Source: an uncultured Clostridia bacterium (lineage in GTDB: Bacteria > Bacillota > Clostridia > TANB77 > CAG-508). Taken from it: DNA of 39,208 bases. The stretch covers positions 1-39,208 of the forward strand of contig CANQHC010000020.1 of the NCBI GenBank assembly GCA_947623595.1, read 5' to 3'. Made by a program: the position numbers and the translations under genes. Shown piece by piece: positions 18,313-26,969 of this stretch; the stretch's first letter is position 1, and every line of letters begins with the position of its first letter. The notes below the pieces were generated by a model, which saw nothing but the letters and a program-made list of their open reading frames with translations, made no database searches and was not told the DNA's origin.

Positions 18313-19449
18313 TTAATATAAGTTAAAATGAAAAAAGGGTAAAAATTGTAAAGCTAAGTAAGTATAAAAACTTGCAAAAATGGCTTGAAATAACTTTCCA
18401 ATAAAATATTTTCTAATAGATAATCCATTTTTACTAATAATGCTAAAAACTTGCAAAAGAATTGAAAAACCACCAAATCCAAGTAAAAAGGCACAGACTA
18501 TAATATTTAAAGAAATTTCTTTAAAATGTAAGTTAGCTACTAAATTTACTCCATTAGTAAGTTCTATAATTCCAGATAAGAAAGGTTTTATCAGTGTAGA
18601 AGGAATATTAAAAATGGATATGACAGGTTTTAGTAAATTTGAAATAGCGTCTAGTAGATGACTTTGGTTAAAAATAGAAATGATAACAGAAAAAATAACA
18701 ACAAATCCTCCGATTAAAAGTATTGTAGAAATAGAATTTGTAATACTTTTTCCTAAAACTTCTCCTAAAGACGAAAAGCTAACATTTTTATTAGGAGCAT
18801 TAGTTGCTTTATAACTATTAGAAAAAGAAATTTTAGAATTTTTAGAATGAGAATTGTGTATTATATTAAGCAAAATTCCTACACTAATACAAGCTAAAAC
18901 ATGTGTAATGAAAAGTAAAATGCCAATCATTGAATTACCAAATAAAGAAATACCAACAGTTCCAATAATAAATAATGGGCCAGAATTATTGGTAAAAGCT
19001 ATCATTCTTTCTGCTTCTTCTTTAGTACACTTATTTTCTTCATATAAATTTGATACAATTTTTGCTCCTACAGGATAGCCACTAATAAGACCCATTAAAA
19101 ATGCAAAGCCAGCTTCACCAGGAACACCAAATAGTGGTCGCATAATAAAGTTAAGATATTTTCCTAAAATATTTATAATATTAGTATAACTTAATAATTC
19201 AGTTGCTACAAAAAATGGAAAAAGAGAAGGTATGACAGCAGTTGCCCATAAATAAAGTGCATTTTTCACTGCAATTAGATTTGTGGTAGAAAATAAAATA
19301 AGGCAAATGCAAAATAGAAAAAATGTAATAGGTATAATATTTTTTCGAATGGAGCAAATAAAAAATTTGAATTTATTTTTAGGAAGAGTGTATGTATTAG
19401 AGTTTGCTAAAGTAGAGGTACTTTGTGAAAAATGTTGATACATAATCAT
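18313..19449 (-). CDS. ylbJ: Sporulation integral membrane protein YlbJ
   Basis: Multi-pass membrane protein of the nucleoside-recognition (Gate) family, needed in Bacillus for heat-resistant spores. The family stretches are clear: LYLWATAVIPSLFPFFVATELL, RPLFGVPGEAGFAFLMGLISGYP-like segment, KCTKEEAERMIAFTNNSGPLF and a C-terminal ITNGVNL-type Gate repeat (here IIELTNGVN). About eight membrane segments. GAAAGGA precedes two candidate ATGs at 19449 and 19443; spacing slightly favours 19443. The N-terminal 40 residues are longer and more basic than usual. spoIIID is divergently transcribed 250 bases away. Confidence 0.9.
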   Translation of the reverse strand: MIMYQHFSQSTSTLANSNTYTLPKNKFKFFICSIRKNIIPITFFLFCICLILFSTTNLIAVKNALYLWATAVIPSLFPFFVATELLSYTNIINILGKYLNFIMRPLFGVPGEAGFAFLMGLISGYPVGAKIVSNLYEENKCTKEEAERMIAFTNNSGPLFIIGTVGISLFGNSMIGILLFITHVLACISVGILLNIIHNSHSKNSKISFSNSYKATNAPNKNVSFSSLGEVLGKSITNSISTILLIGGFVVIFSVIISIFNQSHLLDAISNLLKPVISIFNIPSTLIKPFLSGIIELTNGVNLVANLHFKEISLNIIVCAFLLGFGGFSILLQVFSIISKNGLSIRKYFIGKLFQAIFASFYTYLALQFLPFFHFNLY

Positions 19450-19620
19450 ATAATCCTTTCAATAAAACTTTATTTTCTATTTTTATGTTTATTTTTAGAA
19501 TTTATGCAAGCAAAGTAAAGTTAACGAGAATTTTTAGTACTAAATTAAGAATAAATTTTACATTTAGTTTTAAATCAGAATATTTGTTTTGCCTAAATTT
19601 CGAAGTAAAGTCTGAAAGAC

Positions 19621-19649
19621 TTGAAAAATAATGGAAAAAGAGGTATAAT
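19621..19649 (+). promoter_or_regulatory. Promoter of spoIIID
   Basis: TTGAAA (19621-19626), 17 bases, TATAAT (19644-19649): a good sigma-A promoter. In Bacillus spoIIID is transcribed by sigma-E. A weak sigma-E-like -10 (CATACTAA at 19667) is present but without a well-placed -35. A small hairpin AAGTCT-GAA-AGACTT precedes the promoter. Confidence 0.55.
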
Positions 19650-19696
19650 AAAAAAAGTGTTAAACACATACTAATATTTTATGGGAGGAAAAGCTC

Positions 19697-19966
19697 ATGA
19701 ACTCTAATAGAGGTCTTAACGTCTATGAACGGTCCACAATGGAGGCAAGGTATATCATAGAAAATGGTGCTACCATTCGGCAAACTGCTAAGAATTTCCA
19801 TTTGTCCAAAAGCACAATATACAGAGATGTCACAAGCATACTTCAAGTAGAGAGCCCTCAGCTGTTTGAAGAAATTCACAAAATTTTGAAACATAACAAA
19901 GAAATGGCTCATGTGCGTGGAGGAGAAGCTACTAAGAGCAAGTACAGGTCCAACAAGAGGAAGTAA
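19697..19966 (+). CDS. spoIIID: SpoIIID, mother-cell sporulation transcription regulator
   Basis: Small DNA-binding protein that activates and represses mother-cell genes during endospore formation. At 89 residues it matches the family: an ER pair near the start, then TIRQTAKNFHLSKSTIYRDV as the helix-turn-helix, and HVRGGEATKSKY before a basic tail, as in Bacillus SpoIIID. GGGAGG lies eight bases before the ATG. Two arginines conserved in the family are encoded by CGG (19730-19732 in YERST and 19778-19780 in TIRQT). This codon is not used in the ordinary genes of the window, and a +1 shift would end in a stop, so CGG must be read as arginine here. Codon choice is visibly GC-richer than the neighbours (CTG, GTC, TCC, AAG). 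Confidence 0.93.
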   Translation: MNSNRGLNVYERSTMEARYIIENGATIRQTAKNFHLSKSTIYRDVTSILQVESPQLFEEIHKILKHNKEMAHVRGGEATKSKYRSNKRK

Positions 19967-20023
19967 GATAAGCGGTAAGGAATAAAACAAATCCCAAGAT
20001 AAACATCTAAGTAGAGTTTAAAA

Positions 20024-20062
20024 AAGATAAATCATCGGCTATATTGGCCGATGATTTATCTT
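20024..20062 (+). terminator. Perfect 16-bp inverted repeat after spoIIID
   Basis: AAGATAAATCATCGGC (20024-20039) / GCCGATGATTTATCTT (20047-20062) with loop TATATTG, 58 bases past the spoIIID stop. Only a weak T run follows, so it may be a terminator or an mRNA 3'-end stabiliser. Confidence 0.65.
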
Positions 20063-20149
20063 GTAACTTTGCTTAAAAACAAGTTTTAAATTCTTCCAAT
20101 ATGTGGTATAATAGTATAGGTAAAAAATTAAGTAAGGAAATTAAATAAA

Positions 20150-23100
20150 ATGAATTTTCTTGAAAAAACATTAGAACAAAATGAAAAATTTAAAGAGCTC
20201 TTAAAAAATATAAAAAAAATAAAAGGTCCGATAGCAATATCGGGCCTAACTGACGTGGAAAAATCTCATTATATAAATACAATTCTTAAAGGAACAAAAA
20301 AAACGGCTTGCTTGGTTACCTATAATGAAATACAGGCAAAGAAGATATGCCAAGATTTAAAAAAATTTGGTATAAAAGTAAAATATTTTCCCAAAAGAGA
20401 AATTATAGCATATGATTATATTGCACAAAGTAAAGACTTACCATATGAAAGGATAGCAATATTAAATCAAATTCTGTTGAATCAAATTCAGGGTGTAATT
20501 GTAACAACAATAGAAGCTGTTATGCAAAAAATGATAACAAAGCAGGAATTATATCAAAATAAAATAGATATAAAAGTAGGAAATACTTATTCAATAGAAA
20601 AATTAAAAGAGATATTTGTAAAACTTGGATATGAAAGAAATGAATTAATAGAAAATCAAGGGCAATTTAGCATTCGTGGTGGAATTATAGATGTTGGCTT
20701 ATCTGAAACTGTTGGAGTCAGAATAGAATTTTGGGGAGATGAAGTTGATTCTATTAGATATTTTAGAATCTCTTCTCAAAGATCAACTGAAATGATACAA
20801 GAAATAACAATTTTTCCTGCCCATGAATTTATTGTGGAAGATATAAATTCAGCTTTAAATAAAATAGAACAAAAATATCCAGAGCAAAAGGAAGATATTG
20901 AAGTTATAAAAAGTGGGGATTATATTAGCAAAATAGATAAATATTTTAATCAATTCTATGAAAAACAATCATCTTTCTTAGATTATTTACCAAAGGAGTA
21001 TTTTATATTTTTAGATGAAAGTATAAAAATAAGGCAAAGGCAAGAAAATATAATTTTAGAAAATAATCATTTAATAGATTCATTAATTCAAAAGAATAGA
21101 TTTGTACCAGAAGCTATTTATGAAATTAGCAATTTTGAATATAACTTTTTAGAAAAGCCAATAATATATTTAGAACAAAATGATACATTGAAAAATATGA
21201 CTAAATATTATTTTGAAACAAGGGAAATTAATTTCTACTCAGCTGAATTAGAATTACTATTATCAGATTTAGAAAACTATAAAAAGGCTAAAAAGAAAAT
21301 AGTATTGCTTGGTGGAAATGAAATTACAAGCAAGAAAATCTGCGAAATCTTAAAACAAAATGAAATTAATTATAAGTATGATGAAAATCCAAAAGAATTA
21401 GTAGAGTCACAAATATTAGTTACAACTGGTTCATTTTCTTCCGGTTTTGAAAATTATGATTTAAACTTAGTTGTAATTAGTATGGAGCAAGGAATAGAAG
21501 AACCTATAAAAAAGAAGAAAAAGTTAAATAGGCAATTTAAAGAAGGCGAAAAAATTGTTTTTGCAGATTTAAAACCAGGGGACTTTGTAGTACACCAAAC
21601 ACATGGCATAGGTCAATTTATTGGAGTAAATACAATTACAGCAGATAATATAACTAAAGATTATATAAAAATAAAATATAGAAATGACGATATGTTGTAT
21701 GTTCCAACCACTAATTTAGATAGTGTAAGAAAATACATTGGAGGAGGGGAGTCTGCTCCAAGACTTAATAAATTAGGTGGTAAAGAATGGGGAGCTACTA
21801 CTAATAAAGTAAAAAAACAATTAGAAGAAATTGCAAAAGATTTAGTTGAATTATATGCTAAAAGGCAAAAAATAAAAGGCTTTTCTTTTTCTAAAGATAC
21901 TCCATGGCAAAAACAATTCGAAGATAGTTTTCCATATAGTGAAACAGAAGATCAATTAAGATGTATAGAAGAAGTAAAAAAAGACATGGAAAAACCATAT
22001 CCAATGGATAGATTATTATGTGGGGATGTTGGATATGGAAAAACAGAGGTAGCTATAAGAGCTGCTTTTAAAGCTGTTATGGATCAAAAACAGGTTGCAT
22101 ATTTAGTACCAACAACTATTTTAGCAAATCAACAATATGAAGAATTTAAAACTAGAATGAGTGAATTTGCGATGAAAGTTGAATTATTAAATCGTTTTAG
22201 AACTAAGAAAGAACAAGAAAATATTATAAAAAAATTGAAACTAGGGGAAGTAGACGTTGTTATTGGCACTCATAGGTTACTTAGTAAAGATGTTGCATTT
22301 AAAGACTTAGGGTTGCTTATTATTGACGAAGAGCATCGTTTTGGAGTAAAGGATAAAGAAAAAATAAAGCAATTGAAAAATAGTGTTGATGTTCTAACTA
22401 TGACTGCAACTCCAATTCCTAGAACACTTCATATGTCAATTGTAGGTGTTCGCGATATGTCTGTTATTTATGAACCACCACATAATCGTAAACCTGTACA
22501 AACCTATGTATTAGAGTATGATAAAGAAGTTATTGCAGAAGCTATAACTAGAGAAATTGAGAGAAATGGGCAAGTATTTTATTTATATAATCAAGTAGAG
22601 AATATAGAAAAAAAGGCACATGAAATTGAAAGGCTTGTACCAGAAGCAAAAGTAGCTTTTGCACATGGAAAAATGTCAGGAAAAGAACTAGAAGAAATGA
22701 TGCAAAGTTTTGTAAAACATGATATTAATGTATTAGTATGTACTACAATTTTAGAGTCTGGTATTGATATACCAAATGCTAATACAATTATTGTAGAAAA
22801 TGCAGATAGGTTGGGCTTAGCACAACTTTATCAAATTAGAGGAAGAGTAGGAAGAGGAGATAAGCAGGCATATAGTTATATTACTTATAAAAGGGATAAA
22901 CTATTATCCGAAATAGCAGATAAAAGGCTAAAGGCAATTAAAGAATTTACGGAGTTTGGCTCAGGTTTCAAAATTGCTATGAGGGACTTAGAAATCCGTG
23001 GAGCTGGAAGCATGTTAGGAGAAATGCAACATGGACATATTGAGCAAGTAGGATATGATACTTATTGCAAATTATTAGATGATGTTATGAAAGATATGCA

Positions 23101-23560
23101 GGGAATACAACATGAGGAAGAACAAGATATACAAATTGATTTATCTATATCTAGCTACATACCAGATAATTTCATAGAAAATGGTAGTCAAAAAATTGAG
23201 ATATATCAAAACATTGCATTATGTAGAACTGAAGAAGATATTCAAAATGTTGTGGATGAAGTCATTGACCGTTATGGAAAGTTACCAAAAGAGCTAGAAA
23301 ATCTATTAGAAGTAACTAGAATTAAAGAGATGGCAAGAAAAGTAGGAGTTATAAAAATTACACAAAGGCCGGAGACAATAGTTTTTTACTTTCAAAAAGA
23401 AAAAATGCCAGTAGAGAAAGTAGACAGCTTATTAAAACAATATGGAATGAAAATTAGGTTTTCATCTGGAATAGAGCCATATGTTACTTTCAAGATAGGT
23501 CAAAAAAATGAAAAGCAATTACTAGATAAAGTAAAAGAATTTTTGAAATTAATTTCATAA
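20150..23560 (+). CDS. mfd: Transcription-repair coupling factor Mfd
   Basis: DNA translocase that removes RNA polymerase stalled at damage and recruits UvrAB. The 1136 residues match the usual length. Domains in order: N-terminal UvrB-like module (about 1-330), polymerase-interaction domain (PGDFVVHQTHGIGQFIGV, about 480-545), translocase with Walker A LCGDVGYGKTEVA (about 625), DEEH box (IIDEEHRFG) and motifs such as LESGIDIPNANT and GRVGRGDKQAY, then the C-terminal TRCF domain. The ATG at 20150 has a modest AAGGAAA site. An rRNA methyltransferase gene follows 19 bases later and is probably co-transcribed. Confidence 0.97.
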   Translation: MNFLEKTLEQNEKFKELLKNIKKIKGPIAISGLTDVEKSHYINTILKGTKKTACLVTYNEIQAKKICQDLKKFGIKVKYFPKREIIAYDYIAQSKDLPYERIAILNQILLNQIQGVIVTTIEAVMQKMITKQELYQNKIDIKVGNTYSIEKLKEIFVKLGYERNELIENQGQFSIRGGIIDVGLSETVGVRIEFWGDEVDSIRYFRISSQRSTEMIQEITIFPAHEFIVEDINSALNKIEQKYPEQKEDIEVIKSGDYISKIDKYFNQFYEKQSSFLDYLPKEYFIFLDESIKIRQRQENIILENNHLIDSLIQKNRFVPEAIYEISNFEYNFLEKPIIYLEQNDTLKNMTKYYFETREINFYSAELELLLSDLENYKKAKKKIVLLGGNEITSKKICEILKQNEINYKYDENPKELVESQILVTTGSFSSGFENYDLNLVVISMEQGIEEPIKKKKKLNRQFKEGEKIVFADLKPGDFVVHQTHGIGQFIGVNTITADNITKDYIKIKYRNDDMLYVPTTNLDSVRKYIGGGESAPRLNKLGGKEWGATTNKVKKQLEEIAKDLVELYAKRQKIKGFSFSKDTPWQKQFEDSFPYSETEDQLRCIEEVKKDMEKPYPMDRLLCGDVGYGKTEVAIRAAFKAVMDQKQVAYLVPTTILANQQYEEFKTRMSEFAMKVELLNRFRTKKEQENIIKKLKLGEVDVVIGTHRLLSKDVAFKDLGLLIIDEEHRFGVKDKEKIKQLKNSVDVLTMTATPIPRTLHMSIVGVRDMSVIYEPPHNRKPVQTYVLEYDKEVIAEAITREIERNGQVFYLYNQVENIEKKAHEIERLVPEAKVAFAHGKMSGKELEEMMQSFVKHDINVLVCTTILESGIDIPNANTIIVENADRLGLAQLYQIRGRVGRGDKQAYSYITYKRDKLLSEIADKRLKAIKEFTEFGSGFKIAMRDLEIRGAGSMLGEMQHGHIEQVGYDTYCKLLDDVMKDMQGIQHEEEQDIQIDLSISSYIPDNFIENGSQKIEIYQNIALCRTEEDIQNVVDEVIDRYGKLPKELENLLEVTRIKEMARKVGVIKITQRPETIVFYFQKEKMPVEKVDSLLKQYGMKIRFSSGIEPYVTFKIGQKNEKQLLDKVKEFLKLIS

Positions 23561-23579
23561 AAGGAAAGGAAATGTAAAA

Positions 23580-24395
23580 ATGCAAGTTATTTCAAGCAAA
23601 GATAATGAGCAAATAAAATATATAAAAAAATTAAAAGAAAAGAAGTATCGTGATGAAACAAATCAATATATTGTAGAAGGAATAAAACTAGTTAAAGAAG
23701 CAATTGAAGAAAAAGCAGATATAAAAATGATTGTTATTTGTGAAGATTGTGAAGATGACAAGTTGAAAGATAAACCTAATACTCATATAGAACAGAGCTT
23801 ATTATATGAAATAGCTAAATATGAGTGCATATATGTAACTCAAAAAATATTTAATCTTATTTCGGAAGTACAAACTCCACAAGGAATATTAGCAATAGTT
23901 TCAAAAGAAAAAAATAGTGAAAATATAGATTATACACAAGATATTATATTAGCTTTAGATGGAATTCAAGATCCGGGAAATTTAGGTACAATTTTAAGAA
24001 CAGCAGACAGTGCAGACTTGAAGCAAATAATAATATCAACAAACACAGCAGATCCATATAATCCTAAAGTAGTACGTTCAACTATGGGAGCTATTTTTAG
24101 AATAAATATTATTAGAGTAGAAAATTTAGAAAAAACATTACAAGAGGTAAAAAAACATAAATTTGAAGTTGTTGCTACTTCATTAGATACTAATGATTCT
24201 ATTTATGATATTAATTACGATAAAAAGGTAATTGTTATTGGAAACGAGGCCAATGGAGTTTCTAAGGAAATTCAAGACTTGGCTGATAAAAAAGTAAAAA
24301 TACCAATGCTTGGAAAAACAGAAAGCCTAAATGCGTCTGTTGCAACAGGAATTATGATATATGAATATGTAAGAAAAAAAATTAAAAATTCTTAA
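23580..24395 (+). CDS. TrmH/SpoU-family RNA 2'-O-methyltransferase
   Basis: SPOUT-class methyltransferase, probably acting on 23S rRNA (RlmB or TsnR-like) with S-adenosylmethionine. The 271 residues have an N-terminal substrate-binding domain (VISSKDNEQIKYIKKLKEKK, EGIKLVKEA) and the SPOUT knot with its three motifs: LDGIQDPGNLGTILRTAD, VIGNEANGVSKE and IPMLGKTESLNASVATGI. GGAAAGGAAATG precedes the ATG. It is the second gene after mfd. The exact target nucleotide cannot be read from sequence. Confidence 0.9.
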   Translation: MQVISSKDNEQIKYIKKLKEKKYRDETNQYIVEGIKLVKEAIEEKADIKMIVICEDCEDDKLKDKPNTHIEQSLLYEIAKYECIYVTQKIFNLISEVQTPQGILAIVSKEKNSENIDYTQDIILALDGIQDPGNLGTILRTADSADLKQIIISTNTADPYNPKVVRSTMGAIFRINIIRVENLEKTLQEVKKHKFEVVATSLDTNDSIYDINYDKKVIVIGNEANGVSKEIQDLADKKVKIPMLGKTESLNASVATGIMIYEYVRKKIKNS

Positions 24396-24460
24396 ATATG
24401 GTGCAAAATATATAAAGTATGAAATATATAACAATTTTTGAAAATTTTGTAAATGAACGA

Positions 24461-24487
24461 AAAAAGTGCCCAGTTGGGCACTTTTTT
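24461..24487. terminator. Bidirectional terminator
   Basis: AAAAAGTGCCC / GGGCACTTTTT with loop AGTT, A run before and T run after. It lies between the methyltransferase gene and the convergent orphan gene at 24909. Confidence 0.94.
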
Positions 24488-24495
24488 TAAGGTAG

Positions 24496-24909
24496 TTAGG
24501 ATTTAGTACGAGGAACAAAAACGTAAGTAGTACCGGGGTAATAAGAAAGTTTGATAGGGTCTTTGGAAAATGGAGTGGGCAAAATGGATTCGGTTCTTAC
24601 TTCTTCACTTTCCGGTTTTACAACATAGCCTTCGCTTTCCAACTGTTCTTTCAAAATAACGTATAAGTCTTTTACTACGAATGCAGCCTGATACATGTCT
24701 TTTTCCGGGGTGGCTTCTTTAGTATCCCAATCCCAAAAAGGATTGAAAGGAGGGCGATGGTTCAAAGAATCTTCGTTGGCAAAACAAACTCTCAGATACA
24801 TATCAGATATTTTGTCAGCCAATAAAGAATAGACAGCCGCCTCTCTCTTCAAAGAGTCACTACTTGCTTGTGCTTGCTCCAAGGGTAAAATAATGCCATT
24901 TTTTTTCAT
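24496..24909 (-). CDS. Unknown 137-residue protein with GC-richer codons
   Basis: Family not recognised. Soluble-looking; helical N-terminal half (LEQAQASSDSLKREAAVYSL, then LADKISDMYLRV), an aromatic stretch FNPFWDWDTKE, and a C-terminal half ending in SYYPGTTYVFVPRTK. AAGGAGAGGATC, close to a full anti-16S match, precedes the ATG at 24909. Codon use (CTG, GTC, GCC, TTC, CGC) is GC-richer than the neighbours, as in spoIIID, but there is no in-frame CGG. Single-gene transcript with a strong promoter and terminator. The composition could mean recent acquisition. Confidence 0.78.
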   Translation of the reverse strand: MKKNGIILPLEQAQASSDSLKREAAVYSLLADKISDMYLRVCFANEDSLNHRPPFNPFWDWDTKEATPEKDMYQAAFVVKDLYVILKEQLESEGYVVKPESEEVRTESILPTPFSKDPIKLSYYPGTTYVFVPRTKS

Positions 24910-24969
24910 AAAGATCGATCCTCTCCTTAAATAAACACATAGACACTTTTGTTAACTACAAGCACAGTA

Positions 24970-24998
24970 TAACAGAAATAAAATATAATATCAATAAA
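24970..24998 (-). promoter_or_regulatory. Promoter of the orphan gene at 24909
   Basis: On the minus strand TTGATA, 17 bases, TATACT, about 60 bases before the start codon. Coordinates are approximate to a few bases. Confidence 0.6.
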
Positions 24999-25029
24999 AA
25001 AATTGCTATTTTGTCATAAAATTTTATAT

Positions 25030-26427
25030 TTAAAATTCACAATTTTTTGGTGTCCTTGGGAAAGGTAATACATCACGAATATTTTGCATACCGGTTACAT
25101 ACATAAGCATTCTTTCAAAGCCTAAGCCAAATCCACTATGAACACAGCTACCATATCTTCTTAAGTCTAAATACCACCAATAATCTTCTTTCTTTAAACC
25201 TAATTCATCAATACGGGCAGATAATTTTTCAAAATCATCTTCTCTTTGACTGCCACCGATAATTTCTCCAATTCCAGGAGCTAGAAGGTCAGTGGCTGCA
25301 ACTGTTTTTCCATCAGGATTTTGCTTCATATAAAAAGCTTTAATTTCTTTTGGATAGTCTGTTACAAAAACAGGCTTTCCAAAAACTTTTTCACTTAAAT
25401 ATCTTTCATGTTCTGTCTGAATATCAACTCCCCAATGAACAGGGTATTCAAATTGATCATTTACTTTTTCAAGTTCTTTTATAGCATCTGTATAAGTAAT
25501 TCTACCAAAATCTGAATTTAATACATTTTCAAGTCTAGATAAAAGTTCTGTATCTACAAATTGATTGAAAAAGACCATTTCTTCAGGTGCGTTCTCTAAA
25601 ACATAAGAAATAATATATTTTATCATATCTTCAGCTAAATCCATATCATCTTTTAAATCTGCAAAGCAAATTTCAGGTTCAATCATCCAAAATTCTGCGG
25701 CATGTTTTACAGTATTAGAATTTTCTGCTCTAAAAGTAGGGCCAAATGTATATACATTACGAAATGCATGTGCAAATGTTTCAACATCTAATTGACCACT
25801 AACAGTAAGATGTGATTCTTTTCCAAAAAAGTCTTGAGAAAAGTCTGTTTTTCCATCTTCTGTTTTTGCAGGTGATTCCATATCCATAGTGGTCACTCTA
25901 AACATTTCACCTGCGCCTTCACAATCACTACCTGTAATAATAGGAGTGTGAACATATACGAAACCTCTTTCTTGGAAAAATTTATGAATTGCAAAAGAAA
26001 GAACACTACGTACACGAAAAACTGCATTAAAAGTATTAGTTCTTGGACGCAAATGTCCTATAGTTCTTAAGTATTCGAAAGAATGTCTTTTCTTTTGAAG
26101 TGGATAATCTAAATCAGCCTGATTTACTATTTCTATTTTGTTTGCTTTTATTTCAAATGGTTGTTTTGCATTTTCTGTTTTTACTACTTTTCCAGTAACT
26201 ATGATAGATGAGCTAATAGAAAGTTTTCTAACATCTTCAAAATTGGTAAGCTCTGTATCAAAAACAATTTGAACATTTTTAAAAAAGCTTCCATCATTTA
26301 ATTCAATAAATCCAAAATTTTTAGAATCACGGATGGTTCTAACCCAACCAGAAACTTGTACTTCACTTTCTATATATGGTGTAACATCTCTATACAAGGT
26401 TTTTATTAGTATGTTTTTTGAACTCAT
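25030..26427 (-). CDS. asnS: Asparaginyl-tRNA synthetase
   Basis: Charges tRNA-Asn. The 465 residues contain the OB-fold anticodon-binding domain ([19 protein letters not shown]) and a class II catalytic core: motif 1 around [24 protein letters not shown], motif 2 [12 protein letters not shown] and motif 3 [14 protein letters not shown]. The AsnRS-type DCEGAGEMF and C-terminal [14 protein letters not shown] separate it from AspRS. The ATG at 26427 is preferred to GTG 26436, which crowds the GAAGGGA site. No T-box leader is visible in the 26437-26613 gap, which holds only divergent starts and AT-rich sequence. Confidence 0.96.
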   Translation of the reverse strand: MSSKNILIKTLYRDVTPYIESEVQVSGWVRTIRDSKNFGFIELNDGSFFKNVQIVFDTELTNFEDVRKLSISSSIIVTGKVVKTENAKQPFEIKANKIEIVNQADLDYPLQKKRHSFEYLRTIGHLRPRTNTFNAVFRVRSVLSFAIHKFFQERGFVYVHTPIITGSDCEGAGEMFRVTTMDMESPAKTEDGKTDFSQDFFGKESHLTVSGQLDVETFAHAFRNVYTFGPTFRAENSNTVKHAAEFWMIEPEICFADLKDDMDLAEDMIKYIISYVLENAPEEMVFFNQFVDTELLSRLENVLNSDFGRITYTDAIKELEKVNDQFEYPVHWGVDIQTEHERYLSEKVFGKPVFVTDYPKEIKAFYMKQNPDGKTVAATDLLAPGIGEIIGGSQREDDFEKLSARIDELGLKKEDYWWYLDLRRYGSCVHSGFGLGFERMLMYVTGMQNIRDVLPFPRTPKNCEF

Positions 26428-26613
26428 ATAATTCACATTCCCTTCTTTTTAGCTAATGAAATTTAGCTATTAGATAAATTTTATTCTATTGATTAGAATA
26501 CCCCAATTATATAAGATAATACAAGAAAATTCAATCTTTTTTTCAATAAGCATTTACTTTAGGAAATAAATAGAATAAAATAATGATGAAATAATTCAAA
26601 GGAGGAGATTAGT

Positions 26614-26907
26614 ATGAGAATAAAAGAAAGTAATGAAAAAGGTGTTACAATGCTTGCTTTAGTTATAACTATTATCGTATTATTATTATTAGCAGGAGTA
26701 ACTATTCATTTTGTATTTGGAAAAAATGGTATATTATCAAATGCACAAGAAGCAAAAGAAAAAATGATGGAAGAAGCTAGCAAGGAAGAAGAACTATATG
26801 TTAAAAACTTTGAAAACTGGATTAATGGTGTAGTAAATGGAACTCCTTCAACATCTCCATCCGATATAGAGGTTGTAAGTACACCGGGAGTTCAAATAAC
26901 TCCATAA
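26614..26907 (+). CDS. Small type IV pilin-like protein
   Basis: The N-terminus has the prepilin pattern: short basic leader, glycine cleavage site, then a hydrophobic helix (KGVTMLALVITIIVLLLLAG), so it could be processed by a prepilin peptidase and assembled or anchored in the membrane. A helical charged segment (NAQEAKEKMMEEASKEEEL) and a Thr/Ser/Pro-rich tail follow; total 97 residues, short for a structural pilin. GGAGGAGA precedes the ATG. No prepilin peptidase or assembly ATPase is nearby. Its partner system is unknown. Confidence 0.75.
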   Translation: MRIKESNEKGVTMLALVITIIVLLLLAGVTIHFVFGKNGILSNAQEAKEKMMEEASKEEELYVKNFENWINGVVNGTPSTSPSDIEVVSTPGVQITP

Positions 26908-26969
26908 TTAAAAATAAGCATACTTAATTTCTATGAATTTGATAAGAAAAAAGAAAGGGAGAAGACTTT

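Noticed and set aside
19642..19674. Sigma-E promoter for spoIIID
   Set aside because: The -10-like CATACTAA has no matching -35 at 13-15 bases; the TTGAAA-17-TATAAT sigma-A match is much better.
26437..26613. T-box or other riboswitch before asnS, aspS or alaS
   Set aside because: The leaders are short and AT-rich, with no T-box sequence or conserved stem I; nothing resembling a riboswitch was seen anywhere.
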